Positions 1 through 6,009 of a stretch of 8,030 bases of DNA are shown here, piece by piece. The stretch is from an uncultured Ruminococcus sp. (GTDB lineage Bacteria > Bacillota > Clostridia > Oscillospirales > Acutalibacteraceae): positions 1-8,030 of the forward strand of contig CADCQO010000181.1 of NCBI GenBank assembly GCA_902803585.1. Direction: 5' to 3'. Under the pieces are notes generated by a model that was not told the origin of the DNA, made no database searches, and saw nothing but the letters and a program-made list of their open reading frames with translations. The first letter of the stretch is position 1; every line of letters begins with the position of its first letter. Both the position numbers and the translations under genes were made by a program.

Positions 1-1258
1 GTATGCGGTTCTCCAGATAACGCTGATAGGAAAAATGAAACAGTTCCGCCGAGTTGACAAAGCAGACAAATGTCGGCGGCTTGACACCTGACTGTGTCAT
101 ATAGAGTATTTTCAGTCTGCGTCCTTTATCGGTGGGGGGCTGTACTCTTGCTGTTGCCTCTGCCAACAGATCGTTCAGCGTACCCGTAGAAATACGCATT
201 GCTGCCGAGTTCACCACTGTAATAATCAGTTCAAACAGACGATCCAGCCGCTGTCCTGTTTTTGCGGAAATAAAGACCATCGGTGCATAGGACATAAAAG
301 AAAAATCCGTTTCCAGTTTCTTCCGGTACTCGTTCATCGTCTTATCGTTCTTTTCAACAGCGTCCCACTTATTGACAACAATGATACATGCCTTGCCCGA
401 TTCATGAGCCAGTCCTGCGATCTTGGAATCCTGTTCTGTAAAACCCACTGTGGCATCAATCATAATCAGGCACACATCGCTGCGCTCCACTGCCATTTTA
501 GCACGAATAATACTATACTTCTCGATTTCATCTTCTATCCGGCTGTGACGGCGGATACCTGCTGTATCTGTCAGGCGAAAACTGCCGTACTGATTGGTAA
601 TAATTGTGTCGATACTATCCCGTGTCGTTCCTGCAATGTTGGAAACGATGCAGCGTTCTTCACCTGTGATTTTGTTGACGAGCGAAGATTTTCCCGCATT
701 CGGACGGCCAATAATGGCTACGCCGATCGTATCGTCCTCTTCCTCTTCCTCTGACAGATCAGGCAGGTACGAAAAAACTGCGTCGAGCAGGTCGCCTGTG
801 CCGTGACCATGAACAGAAGATACCTGTATTGGGTCGCCCAATCCAAGATTATAGAACTCATAGAAAGCCGGATCCGGCTCTCCCACCTTATCGCATTTAT
901 TCACACACAAAACCACCGGACGATGGCTTTTTTGCAGCATCATTGCCACATCATGGTCTGTTGCGACAACGCCGCTTGTGAGATCCGTTACCAGAATGAT
1001 AACATCAGCCGCATCGATGGCCAGCTGTGCCTGTCTGCGCATCTGTTTCAGAATTACGTCATCAGAATATGGTTCGATACCGCCTGTATCCACCAGAGAA
1101 ATTTTTCTTCCGCGCCATTCGCATTCGCCAAAGATTCTGTCTCTGGTTACGCCGGGTGTATCGTTTACAATGGCAATTCTCTGTCCTACCAGTTTATTGA
1201 ACAATGTAGATTTTCCGACATTCGGTCTTCCCACAATCGCTATTACCGGTTTAGCCAT
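1..1258 (-). CDS. der: Ribosome biogenesis GTPase Der (EngA), C-terminal end cut by the window edge
   Basis: This is the tandem-GTPase factor that binds the 50S precursor and is needed for late large-subunit assembly in the cytoplasm. The frame is open for 419 codons from ATG at 1258 to the left edge. GTPase domain 1 shows P-loop GRPNVGKST (residues 10-18), DTGG (57-60) and NKCD (120-123). An acidic linker SEEEEEDD (169-176) follows. Domain 2 shows GRPNAGKSS (184-192), DTAG (231-234), NKWD (296-299) and SAK (331-333). The rest, from about residue 350, is the KH-like domain, ending in YQRYLENRI. Der is usually about 440 residues, so roughly 20 are missing off-window; I see no frameshift. The start is fixed by the family N-terminus and a strong site, AAGGAGGG at 1266-1273. 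The gene lies about 40 nt beyond the rpmF terminator and has no consensus promoter. Identification is secure. Confidence 0.97.
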   Translation of the reverse strand, partial: MAKPVIAIVGRPNVGKSTLFNKLVGQRIAIVNDTPGVTRDRIFGECEWRGRKISLVDTGGIEPYSDDVILKQMRRQAQLAIDAADVIILVTDLTSGVVATDHDVAMMLQKSHRPVVLCVNKCDKVGEPDPAFYEFYNLGLGDPIQVSSVHGHGTGDLLDAVFSYLPDLSEEEEEDDTIGVAIIGRPNAGKSSLVNKITGEERCIVSNIAGTTRDSIDTIITNQYGSFRLTDTAGIRRHSRIEDEIEKYSIIRAKMAVERSDVCLIMIDATVGFTEQDSKIAGLAHESGKACIIVVNKWDAVEKNDKTMNEYRKKLETDFSFMSYAPMVFISAKTGQRLDRLFELIITVVNSAAMRISTGTLNDLLAEATARVQPPTDKGRRLKILYMTQSGVKPPTFVCFVNSAELFHFSYQRYLENRI

Positions 1259-1298
1259 TACATTTCCCTCCTTATCACAATTCTTTTTTATCTCATCG

Positions 1299-1328
1299 AA
1301 AAACAAAAGAGAAGGATCGCTCCTTCTC
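1299..1328 (-). terminator. Intrinsic terminator after rpmF
   Basis: Read on the minus strand, an uninterrupted 8 bp stem (GAGAAGGA paired with TCCTTCTC, arms 1321-1328 and 1309-1316) with a 4 nt loop is followed by the U-rich tract TTTTGTTTTT (1308-1299). It begins about 30 nt after the rpmF stop and 40 nt before the der ribosome binding site. It should end the yceD-rpmF transcript, with any der message coming from read-through or an unseen promoter. Confidence 0.85.
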
Positions 1329-1358
1329 CTTTTTCATATGAAATCTTAGAAGACCAAA

Positions 1359-1541
1359 TTAAGCCTCTGTTGCAATAACCGTTCTGCCGTTGTACATACC
1401 GCAGTTGCCGCACACTCTGTGAGCGAGCTTCAGTTCGCCGCAGTTGGGGCACTTGGAAAGCGCCGGAGCTTCCAGTTTCCATACAGCGGAACGTCTTTTG
1501 TCTCTTCTTGCCTTAGAAGTTTTTCTCTTAGGTACTGCCAT
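1359..1541 (-). CDS. rpmF: 50S ribosomal protein bL32
   Basis: This is a 60-residue structural protein of the large ribosomal subunit. The N-terminus MAVPKRKTSKARRDKRR is the family's basic tail, and the body carries a complete zinc ribbon with four cysteines (C31, C34, C44, C47 in CPNCG and CGNCG), so this is the zinc-binding (C+) form. Length matches the family. The start is supported by AAGGAGG at 1551-1557, 9 nt upstream of ATG. It follows yceD by 36 nt, the conserved yceD-rpmF pairing of many bacteria, and both should be transcribed from the promoter at about 2117-2145. Transcription probably ends at the hairpin just downstream. In many genomes rpmF is followed by plsX/fab genes; here der follows. 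Confidence 0.98.
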   Translation of the reverse strand: MAVPKRKTSKARRDKRRSAVWKLEAPALSKCPNCGELKLAHRVCGNCGMYNGRTVIATEA

Positions 1542-1550
1542 GATAATTGA

Positions 1551-1557
1551 CCTCCTT
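1551..1557 (-). promoter_or_regulatory. Strong ribosome binding site of rpmF
   Basis: AAGGAGG on the minus strand, 9 nt upstream of the rpmF ATG. It is much stronger than the site of yceD in the same transcript, which would let the ribosomal protein be made at a higher rate than YceD from one mRNA (inference). Confidence 0.85.
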
Positions 1558-1577
1558 GTATAATGTGGTTCTCAGAT

Positions 1578-2081
1578 TCATTCCTGTTCCAGCAGTTTTT
1601 TGAGTGCTGCCAGTCTTGGGTCGGCTTCCTGCAAAGCACAGCCGCACGAGCCCTCGTTCAGGTTTTTTCCGCACTTAGGACACAAGCCCTTACAGGATTC
1701 TTTACACAGGCGCTTTGACGGAAGCGCCAGCAGAATATCATCTCTGAGCAGAGTGTCTGTATCCAGCTTGTAATCAGGTGCTTCGATATAATCGTCGCCG
1801 CTCTCCTCCGAAAGCTGCGGTACGAGAGTATGACGGAATTGGAAATGAAAATTTCTGCTGACAGGACTTGCACATCTGTCACAGTCAAAGCGGCAGATAA
1901 AACTGACATCAGCCGTAAATTCTACAAAACCGGCACGATTTTCCACCTTAATATCGGCGGCAACAGTTTCACCCTCAAACGCAACATCAGCGCCTGCTTC
2001 TGACACTGCAACGTCTGTACGAAGCCGCATGACGGTATTTTCATTTAAAAAAACTCTCCTCAGATCAAGAAGCACCGTCAT
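1578..2081 (-). CDS. yceD: YceD/DUF177 family protein, large-subunit rRNA accumulation factor
   Basis: A YceD (DUF177) protein, known in other bacteria and in plastids to be needed for normal 23S rRNA accumulation; its biochemical activity is not established. It has 167 residues from ATG at 2081. Two cysteine clusters are the family hallmark: CRFDCDRC (C63, C67, C70) in the middle, and the C-terminal LC-x3-C-x3-C-x2-C block with CGC (C126, C130, C134, C137, C146, C148), followed by the usual DPRLAALKKLL tail. The cysteines suggest bound metal (inference). A GTG one codon upstream (2084) could also start translation; neither has a good Shine-Dalgarno, only GGGG directly abutting. It is first in the yceD-rpmF transcript, with a predicted leader of only about 25-30 nt. 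Confidence 0.9.
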   Translation of the reverse strand: MTVLLDLRRVFLNENTVMRLRTDVAVSEAGADVAFEGETVAADIKVENRAGFVEFTADVSFICRFDCDRCASPVSRNFHFQFRHTLVPQLSEESGDDYIEAPDYKLDTDTLLRDDILLALPSKRLCKESCKGLCPKCGKNLNEGSCGCALQEADPRLAALKKLLEQE

Positions 2082-2116
2082 CACCCCAACAGAACATTTT
2101 CAACAAACCATACTTA

Positions 2117-2165
2117 ATTATAATAAGGCTTCCCCTGTTTGTCAATAGTTTCTGATAATTTTTTT
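2117..2165 (-). promoter_or_regulatory. Consensus sigma-A promoter with upstream A-tract for yceD-rpmF
   Basis: On the minus strand, TTGACA (2145-2140), exactly 17 nt of spacer, then TATAAT (2122-2117): a perfect match to both housekeeping hexamers. A run of seven A's (2165-2159) followed by TTATC sits about 14-20 nt upstream of the -35, where UP elements contact the RNA polymerase alpha subunit. Transcription should start near 2110. This strength fits a ribosomal-protein transcript. The start point is predicted, not shown. Confidence 0.88.
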
Positions 2166-2206
2166 CGATTTCTGTACCGGAAAAACACAGCCGGAAAAGT
2201 GCCGTC

Positions 2207-3469
2207 TTATTCTTCTGTACTGAGCTTAGAAATACGGCTTTTTCCCAGTACATACAAAGTATTTTTGTCACAGTAAACAATCTTTCGGGCATCGGTATCG
2301 GTTTTGACCGTTCCTACCATATTACCGTTTTTTTCGTAAATGGTAATCTTGTCCGAGGAAAGAATGGCACGATCATTATCACGCATACTCAGCGAAATCA
2401 CTTTTTCTTCCGTGTGTATCTCACAATCCTTCTGTCCGTTATGGTCAAAGGATAACAAATCACACGATCTGCCGTCAGGATTCATCGACAATGATAGTAC
2501 CACTCCCTGACTGCGGTTAAACGCATATGCTGTCAGACAGCGTGTTTCAAAGCTGATATCGGTTTTGTAACCGTCATTGATATTGATATAGAAAAGCTGG
2601 TCGCTGCCCACTGCAAAGGCACTGCCGTTATCCAGAAATTTGACATCATAAACAAAGGTATCATCCATTTCGTAACGCTGCAAAAAGTTATCCTGTGAAA
2701 AATCCAGAATATAAATAACGGAAGTCAGGCCGCCGTTACGGGCAGAAACACCCGAAAGAATAGCTCGTGAACCGTCCCTGTTGATAGAAACCGTATTCAT
2801 ATAATAATCCGCAAAGGAATACTTGAATTTTTCGAGGTGATCGCTCCTGTAAACAGTCAGTTTTGACAAATAATCCTCGCCTTTTGTCAGAATGGCATAG
2901 ACGCCATTGTCAGCGATATCGGCCGCAAAGATTTTTTGCTTGACAGCTCCGGTGTGTACAATGCTGTCCCGTTTAAAAATGGTATAACCTGTCGCATCTA
3001 TATTATAGACAATACCGTTTCCCCCGTTGACACTAAGGGCGGGACAGGCGTAGGAATGCTGGTTTTCCTGAAAAAGACCTGCATTCTTGTTCAGTACGGT
3101 GATAGTTGTGTCACTGCAGTAAACCGGTACGCCGCTGATAAGGTCAAAATTTCCGCTGCTGACCGTTGAACCAGAAAAATTGGTTGGATAACCGTCTCCG
3201 TCCGTCTTACCCAGCAGATCGTACTGGAACCAATGCACGATGTTATCCGGTGTCAGCCTTTCTAAGTTCAGCACCGCCATAACAGCAACTACCGCAAGAA
3301 ACAAAATAAAAAACATTTTCAGAAAACGTTTCGTAAGATTAGTCGGCATCGGATCCTCGTCCCGATAGTCCTCCAGAGGTACATCTTCATAACTCATGTA
3401 GCGTCGTTTTGACGTGCTTTTTTTCTGCCTGTTGTCATCGCCCTGATAACGTCCCCTGTTTGTTTTCAT
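2207..3469 (-). CDS. Single-pass membrane protein, DUF5711-like, function unknown
   Basis: The protein has 420 residues. The N-terminal 48 or so are hydrophilic and rich in Arg, Lys and Asp (cytoplasmic by the positive-inside rule). One hydrophobic segment follows at about 52-69 (MFFILFLAVVAVMAVLNL), then some 350 extracytoplasmic residues. That part consists of short beta-strand-like repeats with recurring YxIdxt, GxxAIL and TITIYEKNG elements, resembling a beta-propeller. There is no catalytic motif, lipobox or peptidoglycan-binding signature that I recognise. The architecture and the Clostridia setting after truA match what is annotated as DUF5711 family; this is from memory and not checked. 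It starts 38 nt after the truA stop, so is probably cotranscribed. The nearest Shine-Dalgarno, GGAG at 3482-3485, is unusually far from ATG (12 nt). No terminator is seen after it. The true function is unknown. Confidence 0.8.
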   Translation of the reverse strand: MKTNRGRYQGDDNRQKKSTSKRRYMSYEDVPLEDYRDEDPMPTNLTKRFLKMFFILFLAVVAVMAVLNLERLTPDNIVHWFQYDLLGKTDGDGYPTNFSGSTVSSGNFDLISGVPVYCSDTTITVLNKNAGLFQENQHSYACPALSVNGGNGIVYNIDATGYTIFKRDSIVHTGAVKQKIFAADIADNGVYAILTKGEDYLSKLTVYRSDHLEKFKYSFADYYMNTVSINRDGSRAILSGVSARNGGLTSVIYILDFSQDNFLQRYEMDDTFVYDVKFLDNGSAFAVGSDQLFYININDGYKTDISFETRCLTAYAFNRSQGVVLSLSMNPDGRSCDLLSFDHNGQKDCEIHTEEKVISLSMRDNDRAILSSDKITIYEKNGNMVGTVKTDTDARKIVYCDKNTLYVLGKSRISKLSTEE

Positions 3470-3507
3470 ACTCGTTTTTCACTCCTTTTTCCTTTCATGC
3501 CGCCTGT

Positions 3508-4248
3508 TCAGTAAAACACACGGTTCAGATACAAGCCCTGCGGAGGGGCTGTAGGGCCTGCCGCCTTGCGGTCAAGTGTCTCTATAATGTCCGGAATGTC
3601 ATCAGGACGAATTTTTTTCTGCGCCACAGATAAAAGCGTTCCCACAATAATTCTCGCCATATTATACAAAAATCCGTCTGCTTCAATGGTGACGGTTACT
3701 ATATCACCGCTTCTCTCTACGGCAATGTTCCTCACTGTCCGATGAAAGTCCCCTTTTTTTCTGTGCGGGTCTACTGTGCAGAAAGATGTAAAATCATGTC
3801 TGCCCAGAAAATGCTGTGCCGCCTCGTGCATAACCGTTTCATCAAGATTGTGCCAGTAATGCAGGGCATAACCCTCTAAAAACGGATTGCGCACAGCGGC
3901 GTTGTTGATCTTGTAAATATACTCCTTGCCTTTGCAGGAATAGCGGGCGTGAAAGTCCTCCGCTACCTCACAGGCGCTGAGTGCCGCTATCGTCGCCGGC
4001 AAAAATCGGTTCAGTGCCAGCGGCAGACGGTCGGCAGGAATCGTATGCGCCGTATGAAAACTGATACAATACTGATTGGCATGAACACCTGCGTCTGTCC
4101 GGCTGCACCCTTTGATATCCGGCCGTTCTCCGATAACTTCATACAGGGCTTTCTGAAACTGTTCCTGAACAGAATCAGCATTATCCTGTACCTGCCACCC
4201 GTGAAACGAGCGTCCGTCATACATAATCGTTACCAAAAAATTTCTCAT
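3508..4248 (-). CDS. truA: tRNA pseudouridine(38-40) synthase TruA
   Basis: TruA converts uridines 38-40 in the tRNA anticodon stem-loop to pseudouridine in the cytoplasm. It has 246 residues, the normal length. The N-terminal strand MRNFLVTIMYDGRSFHGWQ is typical. The catalytic loop GCSRTDAGVHA carries the active-site Asp at residue 52. KGKEYIYKI, HDFTSFC, GFLYNMARIIVGT and the terminal GPTAPPQGLYLNRV are all conserved family blocks. A longer reading frame begins at 4302, but the family N-terminus and GGAG at 4256-4259 (7 nt spacing) place the start at 4248. This gives a 19 nt gap after ecfT rather than a 35 nt overlap. The ecfA1-ecfA2-ecfT-truA order is widely conserved in Bacillota, so cotranscription is likely. 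Confidence 0.97.
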   Translation of the reverse strand: MRNFLVTIMYDGRSFHGWQVQDNADSVQEQFQKALYEVIGERPDIKGCSRTDAGVHANQYCISFHTAHTIPADRLPLALNRFLPATIAALSACEVAEDFHARYSCKGKEYIYKINNAAVRNPFLEGYALHYWHNLDETVMHEAAQHFLGRHDFTSFCTVDPHRKKGDFHRTVRNIAVERSGDIVTVTIEADGFLYNMARIIVGTLLSVAQKKIRPDDIPDIIETLDRKAAGPTAPPQGLYLNRVFY

Positions 4249-4267
4249 GTTCCTACTCCACCCCCCG

Positions 4268-5080
4268 TCACATAACAGCGGGAACAAAAATATTGCATAC
4301 AATCACTCCTGCAAAAGTCAGCAGCAGAAATATTGCTGCCGCCAGATCTCTCCAAGAAAAATGCAGCACCTTCATGCGGGTACGTCCGTTTCCGCCGTTA
4401 TAGCACCGGCATTCCATCGCCATTGCCAGATCGTTGGCTCTTCGGAAAGAAGAAACAAACAATGGTATCAGCACCGGCATCAACGCCTTTACACGTCTGA
4501 TAATGCCGCCGCTTTCCATATCAGCTCCCCTTGCTTTCTGTGCGTTCATGATCTTATCCGTTTCTTCCAGCAAAACGGGAATAAACCGCAGGGCAATTGT
4601 CATCATCATCGCAATTTCATGCACTTTGACATGAAAAATTTTAAGCGGCTTCAACAGCCTTTCAATAGCATCGGTCAGATCACTCGGTGAAGTGGTGAAA
4701 GTCAGCACGGAACTGACCATAACCAGCGTTATGATACGGATAATCACAAATATTGCATTATGTATGCCGCCCCATGTGATTCTGATAAACTGCCATTCCC
4801 ACAAGACCTCTCCGCTGCCGTAAAATACATTGATAAGTCCCGTGAAAATAATGACAAACAAAATAACCTTCATGCTTTTAAGGTACATTCTGAATTTTAT
4901 TCTCGTCATCAGTACAATCAGCAGGGAAACTATCGTCATCATCAGCAAAGATACATAGTTGCCGGCAACAAAAATAAACACAACTATCGCCATCAAAAGC
5001 AGTATCTTTGCCCGTGCGTCCATTTTGTGAATAAACGAATGTCCCGGCAAAAACTGTCCCAGCGTAATATCTCTTACCAT
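4268..5080 (-). CDS. ecfT: ECF transporter transmembrane component EcfT
   Basis: EcfT is the membrane scaffold that couples the EcfA1/EcfA2 ATPases to interchangeable substrate-binding S components for vitamins and metals. The 270 residues include hydrophobic segments at about 25-58, 71-88, 106-128 and 246-266. The conserved TTSPSDLTDAIERL (129-141) is present, as are the two cytoplasmic coupling-helix motifs. The first is canonical (KARGAD, Ala-Arg-Gly at 183-185). The second reads AMECRCYNGG, Cys-Arg-Cys at 224-226 instead of Ala-Arg-Gly, though the key Arg is kept. The start ATG at 5080 has GGGGAGGG at 5085-5092. It lies 66 nt after ecfA2, the widest gap in this run, which holds an inverted repeat. 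No S-component gene is in the window, as expected for a shared (group II) module. Confidence 0.96.
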   Translation of the reverse strand: MVRDITLGQFLPGHSFIHKMDARAKILLLMAIVVFIFVAGNYVSLLMMTIVSLLIVLMTRIKFRMYLKSMKVILFVIIFTGLINVFYGSGEVLWEWQFIRITWGGIHNAIFVIIRIITLVMVSSVLTFTTSPSDLTDAIERLLKPLKIFHVKVHEIAMMMTIALRFIPVLLEETDKIMNAQKARGADMESGGIIRRVKALMPVLIPLFVSSFRRANDLAMAMECRCYNGGNGRTRMKVLHFSWRDLAAAIFLLLTFAGVIVCNIFVPAVM

Positions 5081-5093
5081 AGTTCCCTCCCCT

Positions 5094-5127
5094 GACGAAT
5101 TCCGATCCTTTTTCCAAAAACTTCGTC
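5094..5127. repeat. Imperfect nested inverted repeat in the ecfA2-ecfT gap
   Basis: GACGAA (5094-5099) and TTCGTC (5122-5127) can pair over a 22 nt loop that itself contains TTTTT-CC-AAAAA (5109-5120). It has no downstream U-tract on the minus strand and the outer stem is only 6 bp, so it is not a convincing terminator. It ends immediately before the ecfT ribosome binding site (5085-5092). It may be chance, or a weak processing or translational element. Confidence 0.3.
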
Positions 5128-5146
5128 TGACCTCACAGCAGATTTA

Positions 5147-6004
5147 TCAGGACAGCAGCGCCATGTGGTGCATAATTTCCCGAAATCCCTGTTCAACTGT
5201 CAGAACGCCTGTATCAACAGGAATCCCTTTTTCTCTCAGAAGAAGCATAATTCTGGTAATCTGCGGTACACGCAGTCCCATTTTTTCCAGCGTCTTTCCC
5301 TGAGAAAAAATATTTTCTGTCGTATCAAACATTTCCTTTTTTCCTTTATTCATTACCAGAACGCGGTCAGCCATTCTTGCAATATCCTCCATGCTATGGG
5401 ATACCAGAATGACGGTGTTCTTCCTGACTTCGTGGTAAGACTGAATCTGTGATAACAATGCGTCCCGTCCCAACGGGTCAAGCCCTGCGGTGGGTTCGTC
5501 CAAAATCAGCACATCGGGATCCATTGCCATTACTCCCGCAATTGCCGCCCTTCGTTTTTCACCGCCTGACAAGTCAAACGGGGACTTCTCCAGCAGTTCT
5601 TCTTTCAATCCTGCAAATTCCGCCGCCGCCCGTACCTTTTTGTCAATCTCTTCTTCAAAAAGTCCCATATTGGCGGGACCGAAAGCGATATCCTTATAAA
5701 CCGTTTCTTCAAACAACTGGTATTCGGGATACTGAAACACCATTCCTACTTTGAAACGCACCTGACGGATTTTTTTTGGTTCCTTCCAGATATTTTTCCC
5801 GTATAGTTCAACCGTGCCTGCTGTCGGTTTCAGCAGACCATTCAATAACTGCACCAGCGTGGACTTGCCCGAACCAGTATGACCGATAATGCCGATAAAC
5901 TCTCCTTCATTGACAGAAAAACTGACATCAGACAGCGCTGTTTTTTCAAAAGACGTCCCTGCACCATAGACCAGTTTTAATCCTTCGACCTTCAATACCG
6001 CCAT
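5147..6004 (-). CDS. ecfA2: ECF transporter ATP-binding subunit EcfA2
   Basis: This is one of the two ABC ATPases that power the ECF module at the inner face of the membrane. From ATG at 6004 it has 285 residues, the usual size. Walker A is GHTGSGKST (41-49), the Q-loop FQYPEYQLF has Q91, and the signature is LSGGEKRR (145-152). Walker B is LILDEP (D169, E170), the D-loop is GLDP, and the switch is H203. The QYPEYQLF and EPTAGLDP versions mark it as EcfA2 rather than EcfA1. A longer frame reaches 6097 inside ecfA1, but GGAGGAG at 6013-6019 with 8 nt spacing and the family N-terminus fix the start at 6004. That is 5 nt after the ecfA1 stop, so translation is likely coupled. All catalytic residues are present. 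Confidence 0.97.
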   Translation of the reverse strand: MAVLKVEGLKLVYGAGTSFEKTALSDVSFSVNEGEFIGIIGHTGSGKSTLVQLLNGLLKPTAGTVELYGKNIWKEPKKIRQVRFKVGMVFQYPEYQLFEETVYKDIAFGPANMGLFEEEIDKKVRAAAEFAGLKEELLEKSPFDLSGGEKRRAAIAGVMAMDPDVLILDEPTAGLDPLGRDALLSQIQSYHEVRKNTVILVSHSMEDIARMADRVLVMNKGKKEMFDTTENIFSQGKTLEKMGLRVPQITRIMLLLREKGIPVDTGVLTVEQGFREIMHHMALLS

Positions 6005-6009
6005 TTTGT

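Noticed and set aside
404..754. Plus-strand frame of 116 codons
   Set aside because: Antisense to the second GTPase domain of der, with no family features; an open frame by chance.
803..1378. Long plus-strand reading frame of 191 codons
   Set aside because: It lies opposite der, whose frame has all GTPase motifs; the plus-strand translation resembles no family and has no ribosome site. It is a shadow.
1922..2044. 40-codon minus-strand frame inside yceD with AGGAG upstream of its ATG
   Set aside because: The ribosome-site-like AGGAG encodes conserved-looking Leu-Arg-Arg of YceD and spacing is long (about 11 nt); the peptide is not recognisable. Probably coincidental.
2085..2206. Riboswitch or L32 autoregulatory leader ahead of yceD
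   Set aside because: The predicted leader is only about 25-30 nt, too short for a structured riboswitch; no stable hairpin is visible.
4249..4302. Upstream in-frame start for truA that would add 18 residues
   Set aside because: The extension is not part of the TruA family, overlaps ecfT, and the internal ATG at 4248 has a well-spaced GGAG.
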